DNA of 64,000 bases from Pseudomonas sp. S09G 359 (GCF_002843605.1 NZ_CP025263.1:1370501-1434500); one strand, 5' to 3'. Shown: positions 1-8,438, counted from the first letter of the stretch. Notes: a model not told the origin generated them from the sequence alone. Program-made: numbers and translations.

Positions 1-39
1 ACGCTGGGCATGCTGGGCGCCGATCAGGGGCCCCCCTAA
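1..39 (+). CDS. 3' end of an unidentified upstream gene (partial)
   Basis: The first 39 bases read as an open frame ending TLGMLGADQGPP followed by TAA, 19 bp before the erdR start. The frame continues off the left edge, so this may be the C-terminus of a preceding gene on the same strand. Too little is visible to name a family, and an untranslated leader is equally possible. Confidence 0.35.
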   Translation, partial: TLGMLGADQGPP

Positions 40-58
40 AAACAGGATCATTTAATCA

Positions 59-709
59 ATGGCCACATACGAAATCCTGATAGCCGATGACCACCCGCTG
101 TTTCGCAGCGCGCTGCATCAGGCCGTGACCCTGGGCCTCGGTCCGGATGTACGCCTGGTCGAAGTGGCCAGCATTGCCGAGCTGGAAGCCCGCCTCACCG
201 AAAAATCCGACTGGGACCTGGTGCTGCTCGACCTGAACATGCCCGGCGCCTATGGTTTCTCGGGGCTAGTGCTATTGCGCGGGCAATACCCGCAGATCCC
301 GGTGGTAATGGTGTCGGCCCAGGAAGAAGCCGATGTGGTGGTGCGCTCCAAGGAGTTTGGCGCAAGCGGCTTCATTCCCAAGTCCAGCGCGATAGAAGAT
401 ATCCAGAAGGCGGTGCGCACGGTGCTCGATGGCGACGTGTCCTGGCCACCGCAGGCGTTTGAAGAAATCAACGTGTCCGACGAAGCCAAGGCCGCCCGTG
501 ATGGCCTGGCCAGCCTGACGCCCCAGCAGTTCCGGGTGCTGACCATGGTGTGCGAGGGTTTGTTGAACAAGCAGATTGCCTATGAGCTAAGCGTGTCGGA
601 AGCGACCATCAAAGCCCACGTCACTGCGATTTTTCGCAAGCTGGGCGTGCGCACACGCACCCAGGCGGCGCTGCTCTTGCAACAACTTGAGTCAATTTCG
701 CAGCATTAA
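59..709 (+). CDS. erdR: LuxR/NarL-family response regulator ErdR
   Basis: Two-domain response regulator of 216 aa. The receiver domain covers about residues 1-125, with the acidic pair D10-D11 and the probable phospho-acceptor D58 in LLDLNMPG. A LuxR-type helix-turn-helix lies at about 150-210 (NKQIAYELSVSEATIKAHV). In P. aeruginosa the orthologue PA3604 (ErdR) belongs to the regulatory network for ethanol and acetate metabolism and lies directly before dgkA, the order seen here. No cognate sensor kinase lies in the window. The identification rests on family features plus synteny; the role in this strain is inferred. The ATG is preceded by a weak ribosome site (cagga). Confidence 0.88.
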   Translation: MATYEILIADDHPLFRSALHQAVTLGLGPDVRLVEVASIAELEARLTEKSDWDLVLLDLNMPGAYGFSGLVLLRGQYPQIPVVMVSAQEEADVVVRSKEFGASGFIPKSSAIEDIQKAVRTVLDGDVSWPPQAFEEINVSDEAKAARDGLASLTPQQFRVLTMVCEGLLNKQIAYELSVSEATIKAHVTAIFRKLGVRTRTQAALLLQQLESISQH

Positions 710-784
710 GTTGTTAACAATTCACGCTTTTTTGACTTTGCGTGAACTAGTTTTCCCACTCCTTCAGGTCAGTTGCCTACGTCT

Positions 785-1147
785 ATGTCGCCTTTCAAGG
801 GTCAAACCGGTATCAAACGTATTTTCAATGCAGGGGGTTACTCCCTGGATGGCCTGCGCGCGGCGTTCACGGGTGAGGCGGCTTTCCGTCAGCTGGTGTT
901 GCTCAACGTTATCCTGATCCCGCTGAGCTTTTTCCTCAATGTCAGCCGGGTCGAGCGCGCGCTGCTGATCGCGGTATGCCTGTTGGCGCTGATCGTTGAA
1001 TTGCTCAACTCGGCGGTTGAAGCCGCCATCGACCGCATCTCCCTGGACCGCCACCCCCTGTCGAAAAACGCCAAGGACATGGGCAGCGCCGCGCAGTTCG
1101 TGGCACTGACCATGATTACCCTGGTTTGGGCCGTCATCCTGGTTTAA
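785..1147 (+). CDS. dgkA: Diacylglycerol kinase DgkA
   Basis: Small integral-membrane kinase of 120 aa from the ATG at 785; a TTG 12 bp upstream is in frame but less likely. It phosphorylates diacylglycerol released during membrane-derived glucan and lipopolysaccharide modification and returns it to phospholipid synthesis. The prokaryotic DAGK signature ELLNSAVEAAID is followed by KNAKDMGSAA, and three hydrophobic membrane segments are visible (about 40-60, 63-82 and 103-120). Length matches the family. It follows erdR by 75 bp, as in P. aeruginosa, and ends 3 bp before the convergent LysR gene. Confidence 0.93.
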   Translation: MSPFKGQTGIKRIFNAGGYSLDGLRAAFTGEAAFRQLVLLNVILIPLSFFLNVSRVERALLIAVCLLALIVELLNSAVEAAIDRISLDRHPLSKNAKDMGSAAQFVALTMITLVWAVILV

Positions 1148-1150
1148 GCC

Positions 1151-2077
1151 TCAGGCGATGCTCGGCAGCACGATCTCGTCGCTGCGCTGAACCCCGGCGG
1201 TAAAGGCGCGGCACAGTTCCAGGAACTCGCGCATGGCCGAGGTCTGGTACTTCTGTTTATGCCAGATGAAATAGAACTGCCGGGCCAGGTCCAGGTCCGG
1301 GGTTTCCACCGGTACCAGGCTGCCACGGCGGAACGCGTCGCGCAGCGCCAGCCGCGAGATGCAGCCAATACCCAACCCCGACTCCACCGCGCGCTTGATC
1401 GCCTCGGTGTGTTCCAGCTCCAGGCGGATATTCAGTGTGCTGCGGTGATGGCGCATGGCCTGGTCAAACGTCAGGCGCGTGCCCGAGCCTTGTTCCCGCA
1501 GGATCCACGCTTCGTGGGTCAGCTCTTCCAGCGTCGCCACGCCGCGTTTGGCCAGATGATGCTGCGGCGCGCAGAACACCACCAATTCGTCCTCGACCCA
1601 GGTTTGCACCTCGATGTCCGGGTGGCTGCAGTCGCCTTCGATTAGACCCAGGTCAATTTCGTAATGCGCAACCTGGTGCACGATATTGGCCGTGTTCTGC
1701 ACGTGCAGCTTTACCTGGCTCTCGGGGTGCTGCTGCATGAAGCTGCCGATCAGCAGGGTGGCCAGGTAATTGCCGATAGTCAGCGTGGCGCCGACCGCCA
1801 GGGAGCCGAAGCCGGACTTGCCGTTCAGCAGGTCTTCGATCTCCTTGGCCTGGTCCAGCAAGGCTACGGCCTGTGGCAGCAGCTGGTGACCGAGAGCGTT
1901 GAGACTCAGGCGTTTACCGGCGCGATCGAATAATTGGCAGCTGGATTGACGCTCCAGCTCGGTGATCGAGGTGCTGGCGGCGGATTGAGATAAGGCCAGA
2001 AGGCCAGCAGCGCGTGAGACGCTTTCCTGCTGGGCGACGGCGACGAAGACTTGCAGTTGACGTAGAGTAAATCGCAT
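1151..2077 (-). CDS. finR: LysR-type regulator divergent from fpr (FinR-like)
   Basis: LysR-type transcriptional regulator of 308 aa. The N-terminal helix-turn-helix (MRFTLRQLQVFVAVAQQESV onward) is followed by a LysR substrate-binding domain. I chose the ATG at 2077 because the family starts right before this motif; an upstream in-frame extension to 2152 would run into the fpr promoter region. In P. putida and P. aeruginosa the LysR protein divergent from fpr is FinR, which activates fpr under superoxide and related stress. The same divergent arrangement here supports that name, and the 123-bp gap should hold its operator. Function is inferred from synteny. Confidence 0.8.
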   Translation of the reverse strand: MRFTLRQLQVFVAVAQQESVSRAAGLLALSQSAASTSITELERQSSCQLFDRAGKRLSLNALGHQLLPQAVALLDQAKEIEDLLNGKSGFGSLAVGATLTIGNYLATLLIGSFMQQHPESQVKLHVQNTANIVHQVAHYEIDLGLIEGDCSHPDIEVQTWVEDELVVFCAPQHHLAKRGVATLEELTHEAWILREQGSGTRLTFDQAMRHHRSTLNIRLELEHTEAIKRAVESGLGIGCISRLALRDAFRRGSLVPVETPDLDLARQFYFIWHKQKYQTSAMREFLELCRAFTAGVQRSDEIVLPSIA

Positions 2078-2200
2078 ATCTATATAACCGATAACCCTTA
2101 TCTTAATAATCCAGTTAACAGATATTGTCGCCGCCATTAGAATGCTGTGCAATTGCGCATCTCATCTTGGCGCAGACCCATTTCCAGGAGTCCCCCGTAC

Positions 2201-2980
2201 ATGAGCAACATGAACCACGAGCGTGTCCTCAGTGTTCATCACTGGAACGACACTCTGTTCAGCTTCAAGTGCACCCGCGATCCGGGCCTGCGCTTCGAGA
2301 ACGGTCAGTTCGTGATGATCGGCCTGCAACAGCCTAACGGCCGCCCGCTCATGCGCGCTTACTCGATTGCCAGCCCGAACTGGGAAGAGCATCTGGAGTT
2401 CTTCAGCATCAAGGTGCCCGATGGCCCGCTGACTTCCCAGTTGCAGCACTTGAAGGAAGGCGACGAGATCATCATCAGCAAAAAACCGACAGGCACCCTG
2501 GTGCTTGACGATTTGAAGCCGGGCAAACACCTGTACCTGCTCAGCACCGGTACTGGCCTGGCGCCGTTTATGAGCGTGATCCAGGACCCGGAAACCTACG
2601 AGCGTTTCGAAAAAGTCATCCTGTGCCACGGCGTGCGTTACGTCAACGAAGTCGCCTACCGCGAATTCATCACCGAGCACCTGCCGCAGAACGAATTCTT
2701 CGGCGAGGCCCTGCGTGACAAGTTGATCTACTACCCGACCGTGACCCGCGAGCCGTTCGAAAACGAAGGCCGCCTGACCGACCTGATGCGCAGCGGCAAG
2801 CTGTTCAGTGACATCGGCCTGCCACCGATCAACCCCGAGGACGACCGCGCCATGCTGTGCGGCAGCCCAAGCATGTTGGACGAGACCAGCGAAGTGTTGA
2901 ACAGCTTCGGCCTGAAAGTTTCGCCACGTATGCGTGAGCCGGGTGATTACTTGATCGAGCGCGCGTTCGTCGAGAAGTAA
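2201..2980 (+). CDS. fpr: Ferredoxin-NADP+ reductase
   Basis: FAD-dependent ferredoxin/flavodoxin-NADP(+) reductase of 259 aa that moves electrons between NADPH and ferredoxin or flavodoxin, important for Fe-S repair and oxidative-stress defence. The FAD-binding motif RAYS is at residues 52-55. The NADP domain begins at about residue 110 (LSTGTGLAPFMSV), and the C-terminus YLIERAFVEK is typical of the bacterial subclass. The ATG at 2201 gives the usual length; earlier in-frame codons lie in the divergent promoter region. It is divergent from the FinR-like gene, its likely activator, and is followed by a REPIN rather than another gene. Confidence 0.95.
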   Translation: MSNMNHERVLSVHHWNDTLFSFKCTRDPGLRFENGQFVMIGLQQPNGRPLMRAYSIASPNWEEHLEFFSIKVPDGPLTSQLQHLKEGDEIIISKKPTGTLVLDDLKPGKHLYLLSTGTGLAPFMSVIQDPETYERFEKVILCHGVRYVNEVAYREFITEHLPQNEFFGEALRDKLIYYPTVTREPFENEGRLTDLMRSGKLFSDIGLPPINPEDDRAMLCGSPSMLDETSEVLNSFGLKVSPRMREPGDYLIERAFVEK

Positions 2981-3021
2981 TCCGGTCAGCCCATGTGCTG
3001 ACCAAGCAACAAAGAAGATCC

Positions 3022-3117
3022 AAATGTGGGAGGGGGCTTGCCCCCGATGAGCGAGTGTCAGTTGATACATCCCTGACTGACACACCGCTATCGGGCGCAA
3101 GCCCCCTCCCACATTTT
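3022..3117. repeat. REPIN: inverted pair of REP hairpins
   Basis: Two REP arms (tgtgggagggggcttgcccc and its complement gccccctcccaca) face each other around a centre of about 45 bp containing tgtcag/ctgaca. This is the common fluorescens-group REPIN, presumed to be mobilised by a RAYT transposase elsewhere in the genome. It sits between the ends of fpr and trmO. Confidence 0.88.
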
Positions 3118-3130
3118 GCTTCCGGTTTCT

Positions 3131-3826
3131 TCAGTTGGCTGGGAGTACTTCCAGCACACAAATCACCCCAGCCTCGGGATAGTGCCAACGCACATCCACA
3201 TCCCAGAACTGCGCACCATATTCCCGCTCCGGGCCCGGCGTCTGATACGCCGGCCGTGGGTCCTGTGCCAGGCACTGATCAATCAACTCCACCAGGGGCT
3301 CGCCAAGCCGCTGAGCATGGCCTTGTGCCTGTTGCAGCGCGGTCTTCAGCCACTGCACCGGAATCAGCTGCGGCGCGCCACTGGCGATGCTGTTGGTGGC
3401 CGTGTCGATAATGTCGGCGTAGGGCACATACGGCTTGATATCCAACACCGGCGTGCCATCGAGCAGGTCAATCCCGGATATCCACAGACGGCCCGGCTCG
3501 ACCTTGTCCAGCTTCACCACTGACTGGCCGATGCCGTTGGGCCGATGGGTGGCGCGGGTGGCGAACACGCCCATGGACGTGTTGCCGCCCAGGCGCGGCG
3601 GGCGCACTTTGAGGCGCGGCTTGTCTTCCAGGGCCTGGTGGAACAGAAACAGCAACCACACATGGCTGACCTGCTCCAGGCCCTGCACGGCCTCACCCCC
3701 GTCGAACGGTGCCACCAACTCCAGCACGCCGCGGGCGGCAGGCGCCAGTTGCGGTTGGCGTGGGATGGCGAACTTCTCCTTGAAGCAGGAGCGCACGAAG
3801 CCGACGGGGGAGACGTTGTAGCTCAT
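3131..3826 (-). CDS. trmO: tRNA (N6-threonylcarbamoyladenosine37-N6)-methyltransferase TrmO
   Basis: TrmO (YaeB/TsaA family) of 231 aa, which uses S-adenosylmethionine to methylate N6 of t6A37 in ACY-decoding tRNAs. The N-terminal beta-barrel motif VSPVGFVRSCFKEKFAIPRQ is clear. It is followed by LEQVSHVWLLFLFHQ and the substrate segment ATRATHRPNGIGQSVVKL, all characteristic of the family. The ATG at 3826 gives a normal length. The DUF1456 gene ends upstream of it on the same strand with a 3-bp gap, so the two are probably co-transcribed. Confidence 0.93.
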   Translation of the reverse strand: MSYNVSPVGFVRSCFKEKFAIPRQPQLAPAARGVLELVAPFDGGEAVQGLEQVSHVWLLFLFHQALEDKPRLKVRPPRLGGNTSMGVFATRATHRPNGIGQSVVKLDKVEPGRLWISGIDLLDGTPVLDIKPYVPYADIIDTATNSIASGAPQLIPVQWLKTALQQAQGHAQRLGEPLVELIDQCLAQDPRPAYQTPGPEREYGAQFWDVDVRWHYPEAGVICVLEVLPAN

Positions 3827-3829
3827 GGC

Positions 3830-4291
3830 TTACGCACGAACCCGCAGGGTCAGGCCCTTGAGGAAGTTGCGCAGCAACTGGTCGCCACAGGTGCGGTAGT
3901 TGGTGTGGCCGAACTTGCGGAACAGCGCGCTCAGCTCAGGCTTGGACACCGGGAACTCGGCCGCCTTGAGGATGGCGTGCATGTCGTCTTCTTTCAGTTC
4001 GAAGGCCACGCGCAGCTTTTTCAGGATGATGTTGTTGGTCACCGGGGTTTCGATCGGCTGCGGCGGGCGGCTTTCATCCTTGCCGCGCTTGAAGATCACC
4101 AGGCCGTCGAGGAAGTGCGCCATTACCTCGTCCGGGCAGAACACAAAGCCTTCTTCCTCGTCTTTCTTGAGGTAAGTCAGCAGGTCGTCCTTGGTGACGT
4201 CCATGCCGCCGAGCTTGATGATCTCGACCATCTTGTTGTCGCTGATGTCGAGCATGTAGCGCACGCTGCGCAGTACGTCGTTGTGAATCAT
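3830..4291 (-). CDS. DUF1456 family protein (YehS-like)
   Basis: Cytoplasmic protein of 153 aa made of two DUF1456 repeats (about residues 1-70 and 85-150). The matching phrases are LRSVRYMLDISDNKMVEIIK and LKKLRVAFELKEDDMHAILK. It resembles E. coli YehS, whose molecular function is not established. I start at the ATG at 4291, where the first repeat begins; a TTG at 4300 is in frame but unlikely. It sits 3 bp before trmO and 69 bp after the pseudouridine-synthase-like gene, all on the minus strand. Confidence 0.85.
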   Translation of the reverse strand: MIHNDVLRSVRYMLDISDNKMVEIIKLGGMDVTKDDLLTYLKKDEEEGFVFCPDEVMAHFLDGLVIFKRGKDESRPPQPIETPVTNNIILKKLRVAFELKEDDMHAILKAAEFPVSKPELSALFRKFGHTNYRTCGDQLLRNFLKGLTLRVRA

Positions 4292-4359
4292 GGTGGGCAA
4301 TCCTGGTATTCAACTGAGGACACCGCCAATCAGGCGGTGTCGAGAAAAGGGGGAACGGC

Positions 4360-5070
4360 TTAGAACTTCTCTTTGCCGGACAGGTAACGCCACTGGCCAA
4401 CCGGCACTTTGCCGATGGACACGCCGCCGATGCGGATGCGGCGGATGGCGATGACTTTCAAGCCAACGGCTTCGCAGAACAGTGCGATTACGCCTGGCTG
4501 CGGGTTTTTCATCGCAAAGCGCAGGCGGTTTTCGTTCTGCCAGCTGGCTTTTACCGCCGGCAGCTCTTTGCCCTTGTAGGTCAGGCCGTGGTTCAGACGG
4601 TTCAGGCCGTGGGCAACCATGTCGCCTTCAACCTCCACCACGTATTCCTGCTCGATCTTGGCGGCATCGGCGGTCAACTTGCGCAGGATTTTCCAGTCCT
4701 GGGTAAACACCAACAGGCCGCTGGCCTTGGCTTGCAGGTCGGCGCTGGCGGTCAGGCGCAGGAAATGGCCTTTGAGCGGGCGCTTGCTGAAGCGGTGTTC
4801 TTCGGACAGGGTCTCGGCACTGATCGAGGCCATGGCCGTCTCGGCATCCACGCCGACTGGCGCATGCAGCAGGATGGTCACCGGCTCTGGCACGGTAGCC
4901 TTGGCTTCCGGGTCCAGTTCGACTTTTTCGCTGGTGACCTTGAACTGCGGCTCGTCGATCACTTCACCGTCCACCGAGACCCAGCCGCCTTCGATAAACA
5001 GCTCAGCCTCCCGACGGGAGCAACCGACCAGTTCGATAAGGCGTTTGGAGAGGCGTATGGGGTCAGTCAT
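4360..5070 (-). CDS. RluF/RsuA-like pseudouridine synthase, catalytic Asp apparently missing
   Basis: Protein of 236 aa with an N-terminal S4 RNA-binding domain (about 5-55, RLSKRLIELVGCSRREAELF). A domain of the RsuA/RluB/RluE/RluF pseudouridine synthase family follows (about 60-230), ending in VIAIRRIRIGGVSIGKVPVG, a hallmark of that group. In active members the core motif is GRLD-x-x-(T/S)-x-GLL, with Asp as nucleophile. The equivalent stretch here reads ADLQAKASGLLVF, with Gln in the Asp position; an Asp lies two residues earlier. It may therefore be a diverged enzyme or an RNA-binding remnant. Family assignment is firm, activity is not. Confidence 0.82.
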   Translation of the reverse strand: MTDPIRLSKRLIELVGCSRREAELFIEGGWVSVDGEVIDEPQFKVTSEKVELDPEAKATVPEPVTILLHAPVGVDAETAMASISAETLSEEHRFSKRPLKGHFLRLTASADLQAKASGLLVFTQDWKILRKLTADAAKIEQEYVVEVEGDMVAHGLNRLNHGLTYKGKELPAVKASWQNENRLRFAMKNPQPGVIALFCEAVGLKVIAIRRIRIGGVSIGKVPVGQWRYLSGKEKF

Positions 5071-5172
5071 GACAAGGGCCGTAACAAAAGGGGGCCGCTA
5101 TTGTACCTGCCTGGAGCCGGTTAATCCCGGCTCCATTTCAGTGCCGTAGCTTTATCGGTAGGTACACGGTTC

Positions 5173-5264
5173 AAAATGTGGGAGCGGACTTGCTCGCGAA
5201 AGCGATAGACCAGGCAGCCCATCAGGTGGCTGACACACCGACTTCGCGAGCAAGCGCCACATTT
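5173..5264. repeat. REPIN (variant arms)
   Basis: Paired REP arms, aatgtgggagcggacttgct on one side and gcaagcgccacattt on the other, with a gtgtcag-type centre. The arms belong to the gagcgggcttgctcgcgaa subgroup. It fills the gap between the pseudouridine-synthase-like gene and the acetyltransferase gene. Confidence 0.82.
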
Positions 5265-5276
5265 GTTCGGTGTGTG

Positions 5277-5744
5277 TCAGCCACTGCGCAGATGCTGTTG
5301 GCGCACCCGCAGATGCAATAACGGGTACGGCTGGCCCAGGCCATCATGCTCGGTGCGCCCGATCACCTCGAAGCCTTGCTTGAAATAAAAGCCCAGCGCC
5401 TGCGGATTCTGTTCGTTGACGTCCAGCGCGTCGGCGTTCATGTGTTCGATCGCATACCGTAGCAACTGCCGGCCCAGGCCCTGGCCCCGGTGGTGCGGGT
5501 CGATGAACAGCATCTCGACCTTGCCCGCCGCCACCCCGGCAAAGCCGGTGATGCGTTGGCGCGCATCCTTGGTGCAGATCAGCATCACGGCATCCAGGTA
5601 GCGGGTCAGCACCAGATTCTTCAGCAGCACAATGTAACTGTCCGGTAGAAAATCATGCGTGGCCCGTACCGAAGCCTCCCAGATTTGCGCCAGTTCGGCG
5701 TAGTCGCTGGTTTTAGGTGTGTGGATGACTGAATGCTGACGCAT
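5277..5744 (-). CDS. GNAT-family N-acetyltransferase (YjaB-like)
   Basis: Protein of 155 aa with a GNAT fold. The acetyl-CoA pyrophosphate-binding loop is HHRGQGLGRQLL. Both the N-terminal IWEASVRATHDFLP and the C-terminal LDVNEQNPQALGFYFKQGF followed by GRTEHDGLGQPYPLLHL closely resemble E. coli YjaB, an acetyltransferase of uncertain substrate. I start at the ATG at 5744; a longer frame runs into the rimO terminator hairpin and is not credible. It lies downstream of rimO on the same strand but behind that terminator, so it is probably expressed separately. Confidence 0.88.
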   Translation of the reverse strand: MRQHSVIHTPKTSDYAELAQIWEASVRATHDFLPDSYIVLLKNLVLTRYLDAVMLICTKDARQRITGFAGVAAGKVEMLFIDPHHRGQGLGRQLLRYAIEHMNADALDVNEQNPQALGFYFKQGFEVIGRTEHDGLGQPYPLLHLRVRQQHLRSG

Positions 5745-5795
5745 GCCCGCTGCCCCTTGCCGATGATTGGCGTCGATGAGCAAAACGATAGACCT

Positions 5796-5833
5796 AAAAA
5801 AGCCCCGCATCTTGTCCAGAAGCGGGGCTTTTT
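5796..5833 (-). terminator. Rho-independent terminator of rimO
   Basis: The stem gccccgc / gcggggc is flanked by A6 on one side and T5 on the other, just after the rimO stop codon. It would end the rimO transcript on the minus strand and could work in both directions. Confidence 0.85.
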
Positions 5834-5849
5834 CAAATATTTACACCGA

Positions 5850-7190
5850 TCAGTCGCGCTTTTCAGCCCACAAGTCGTATTCGTCGGCGTCGGTCACGGT
5901 GCACCAGACCTTGTCGCCTGGCTTCAAACCGCTGGCATCGTCGATAAACACGTTACCGTCGATTTCCGGCGCGTCGAAGAAGCAGCGGCCAACCGCGCCT
6001 TGCTCGTCGACTTCGTCGATCAGCACTTCGATTTCCTTGCCGATGCGCAGTTGCAGGCGCGCCGAGCTGATGGCCTGTTGGTGCGCCATGAAACGCTCCC
6101 AACGGTCCTGCTTGACGTCGTCCGGCACCACGGCCAGGTCCAGCAGGTTGGCCGGCGCACCTTCCACTGGCGAGTACTGGAAGCAACCCACGCGATCCAG
6201 CTGCGCTTCGGTCAGCCAGTCCAGCAGGTACTGGAAGTCTTCTTCGGTTTCGCCAGGGAAGCCGACGATGAAGGTGGAGCGGATGATCAGCTCCGGGCAG
6301 ATCTCGCGCCAGTTCTTGATGCGCGCCAGGGTCTTGTCTTCGAAGGCCGGGCGTTTCATGGCCTTGAGCACTTTAGGGCTGGCGTGCTGGAACGGGATGT
6401 CCAGGTACGGCAGGATCTTGCCGGCGGCCATCAACGGGATCAGCTCGTCCACGTGCGGGTACGGGTAAACGTAGTGCAGGCGCACCCACACACCCAGGCT
6501 GCTGAGGGCTTCGCAGAGTTCGGTCATGCGGGTTTTTACCGGCGCGCCGTTCCAGAAACCGGTGCGGTATTTCACGTCGACGCCGTAGGCGCTGGTGTCC
6601 TGGGAGATCACCAACAGCTCTTTCACGCCGGATTTGACCAGGCGCTGGGCCTCGTCGAGCACGTCACCGACCGGGCGGCTGACCAGCTTGCCACGCATCG
6701 ACGGGATGATGCAGAAGCTGCAGCTGTGGTTGCAGCCTTCGGAAATCTTCAGGTACGCATAGTGGCGCGGGGTCAGCTTGATGCCTTGCGGCGGCACCAG
6801 GTCGATCAGCGGGTTGTGGTCCTGACGCGGCGGCACCACGTCGTGCACGGCGTTGACCACCTGCTCGTACTGCTGCGGGCCGGTCACGGCCAGCACGCTT
6901 GGGTGCACGTTGCGGATATTGCCTTCTTCCACGCCCATGCAGCCGGTCACGATAACCTTGCCGTTTTCCTTGATGGCTTCGCCGATCACTTCCAGCGACT
7001 CCGCCTTGGCCGAGTCGATGAAGCCGCAGGTGTTGACCACCACCACGTCAGCGTCCTGGTAAGTGGACACAACGTCATAGCCTTCCATACGCAGTTGCGT
7101 GAGGATGCGCTCGGAGTCGACCAGAGCCTTCGGGCAACCCAGGGAAACAAAGCCAACCTTGGGGTTGGCCTTTGCGATGGTGGTGGACAT
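5850..7190 (-). CDS. rimO: Ribosomal protein uS12 (Asp89) methylthiotransferase RimO
   Basis: Radical-SAM enzyme of 446 aa that adds a methylthio group to an aspartate of ribosomal protein S12. An N-terminal UPF0004 domain holds a conserved cysteine triad (C19 in [13 protein letters not shown], then [11 protein letters not shown] and VTGCMGV). Next comes the radical-SAM cluster motif [15 protein letters not shown] (CxxxCxxC), and a C-terminal TRAM domain runs to the end. The ATG at 7190 places the first motif where the family has it; the frame extends upstream without support. It is preceded by a 181-bp gap containing one copy of the direct repeat that flanks the toxin-antitoxin module. Confidence 0.96.
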   Translation of the reverse strand: MSTTIAKANPKVGFVSLGCPKALVDSERILTQLRMEGYDVVSTYQDADVVVVNTCGFIDSAKAESLEVIGEAIKENGKVIVTGCMGVEEGNIRNVHPSVLAVTGPQQYEQVVNAVHDVVPPRQDHNPLIDLVPPQGIKLTPRHYAYLKISEGCNHSCSFCIIPSMRGKLVSRPVGDVLDEAQRLVKSGVKELLVISQDTSAYGVDVKYRTGFWNGAPVKTRMTELCEALSSLGVWVRLHYVYPYPHVDELIPLMAAGKILPYLDIPFQHASPKVLKAMKRPAFEDKTLARIKNWREICPELIIRSTFIVGFPGETEEDFQYLLDWLTEAQLDRVGCFQYSPVEGAPANLLDLAVVPDDVKQDRWERFMAHQQAISSARLQLRIGKEIEVLIDEVDEQGAVGRCFFDAPEIDGNVFIDDASGLKPGDKVWCTVTDADEYDLWAEKRD

Positions 7191-7320
7191 GTCTAACCTC
7201 GGTATTGAATGACGCCACCAGTCGGACACGACAGGGCAGCGGACGGGCACTTGGTGTGCCTCTGATCAAAAAGTGCGCAATTCTAGCGACGGGCAGCGCA
7301 CTTGACCAGCTTTATGCAGG

Positions 7321-7338
7321 GAAATGCGACGAGTGCTG
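7321..7338. repeat. Left copy of 18-bp direct repeat flanking the toxin-antitoxin module
   Basis: The sequence gaaatgcgacgagtgctg occurs here and again, identically and in the same orientation, at 8280-8297. The match extends by a further gcag one base upstream with a single mismatch. The two copies bracket the toxin-antitoxin genes 959 bp apart. Confidence 0.85.
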
Positions 7339-7371
7339 TATTGAGTCATTCACGCGACCGTTACCACGCTC

Positions 7372-7707
7372 TTAAGCCCGGACGTCTTGCTCTGCGCGGT
7401 GCGATACAACTTTAGACATGCCCACGCCTAACGCTTGAAGCACTTTCAAGAGGGTGGAGAGCTTTGGGTCGCCGCCGACGGCGATGGATCTGTAGAGATT
7501 GGCTCTATTGAGCCCCGTGTTATGCGACAAGCGGAGCATTCCGCCACGCGCTTCCGCCACTCGACGGACAGCGACAAGAAACGCGTCCTCACCACCCGCT
7601 TCATCGATTTCTTCAAGCGCGACAGAGAGGTATTCGAGGGCGAAAGCTTCGTCATCTCGGAGCATTTCAAGAACGCTATCTTCATGAGAGCGAGTACGGA
7701 TAGTCAT
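7372..7707 (-). CDS. Type II antitoxin, Xre-family (HigA-like)
   Basis: Protein of 111 aa with a C-terminal helix-turn-helix (about 55-100, LSHNTGLNRANLYRSIAVGG followed by PKLSTLLKVLQALGV). This matches antitoxins that pair with RelE/HigB-like toxins, often annotated as addiction module antidote proteins. The acidic N-terminal part (about 1-45) probably contacts the toxin. Its ATG overlaps the stop of the upstream toxin gene by 4 bp, so toxin and antitoxin are translationally coupled, toxin first, as in higBA. It should neutralise the toxin and repress the shared promoter. Confidence 0.88.
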   Translation of the reverse strand: MTIRTRSHEDSVLEMLRDDEAFALEYLSVALEEIDEAGGEDAFLVAVRRVAEARGGMLRLSHNTGLNRANLYRSIAVGGDPKLSTLLKVLQALGVGMSKVVSHRAEQDVRA

Positions 7708-8027
7708 TTTTGCTGCACCTTGTAAGATTTCCAGAGAACCTTGGCCTGATCGATGTCGTTCTGTTGTCTGGCCTTTGAGCCACCGCCCAACAGGAAAACA
7801 ACTGTTCGGTCCTGAATTGCGTAATACACGCGAAACCCCGGCCCAAAATCGAGCTTCATCTCATGCACCCCTTCACCCACCGGCTCGGTGAGGCCAAAGT
7901 GCCCCAGGGACGCTCGGTCCACTCGGGTTGTGATTCTTGCTTTTGAGCGCGTGTCTTGCACGGTGTCCAGCCAAGCTTGGTAGATATCCACGCCATTGGC
8001 AGACAGCATGTGTTTCACTTCGTACAT
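7704..8027 (-). CDS. Type II toxin, RelE/ParE superfamily (HigB / Gp49-like)
   Basis: Protein of 107 aa resembling phage-derived Gp49/HigB-type addiction module killers. The core contains VHEMKLDFGPGFRVYYAIQD, then VVFLLGGGSKARQQNDIDQA, matching the family pattern (E-x-R/K...G-x-R-x-Y-Y...LLL-x-GG-x-K-x-x-Q-x-x-DI-x-A). Members usually cleave mRNA on the ribosome. The start codon follows a weak AAGG site. It is the first gene of the two-gene operon with the Xre antitoxin, and the pair lies between the 18-bp direct repeats, which suggests acquisition as a small cassette. Confidence 0.87.
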   Translation of the reverse strand: MYEVKHMLSANGVDIYQAWLDTVQDTRSKARITTRVDRASLGHFGLTEPVGEGVHEMKLDFGPGFRVYYAIQDRTVVFLLGGGSKARQQNDIDQAKVLWKSYKVQQK

Positions 8028-8438
8028 GAGGAATGTACCTTAAAAGAGACAGGTCGATGATTGAGTTTTTATATCGACTGCTCGCGCCGTGAGGGGGCAC
8101 GATTTATTGATCGGGTAAGCCGGCCACGGAGTTCCCGCCTACACCTCTGAGGTAGCGATACTGAGCCGGGCCAAAATATACGGTTGTCCGTAATGCGATC
8201 AATGCAGGCAAAAAGGCTCCAAAATGCCGTCTCATTTATTACGCACTTGCTAAAACGACGCCTAAATCACTTCAGCAGCGAAATGCGACGAGTGCTGCGC
8301 TATGCTTCGCGCCGTTGCACACAGGTAAAACTCCTGGGTCAATAAAACGTCTGTTACGAGAAGTAAAACAGCGCATGCTAGGGTCAGCTTAGACGCGTTG
8401 TTTATAAAAGACCGCAGGTCAAAGGGCAGGAGTGGTTG
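8028..8438. other. Intergenic region between toxin-antitoxin module and kup
   Basis: About 410 bp without a supported gene. It must hold the promoters of the minus-strand toxin-antitoxin operon and of kup, and it contains the right copy of the 18-bp direct repeat. A short minus-strand open frame here has no ribosome site or family signature. I see no RNA gene. Confidence 0.55.
8280..8297. repeat. Right copy of 18-bp direct repeat flanking the toxin-antitoxin module
   Basis: Identical to 7321-7338 (gaaatgcgacgagtgctg). This copy is continuous with the kup upstream region. Confidence 0.85.
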
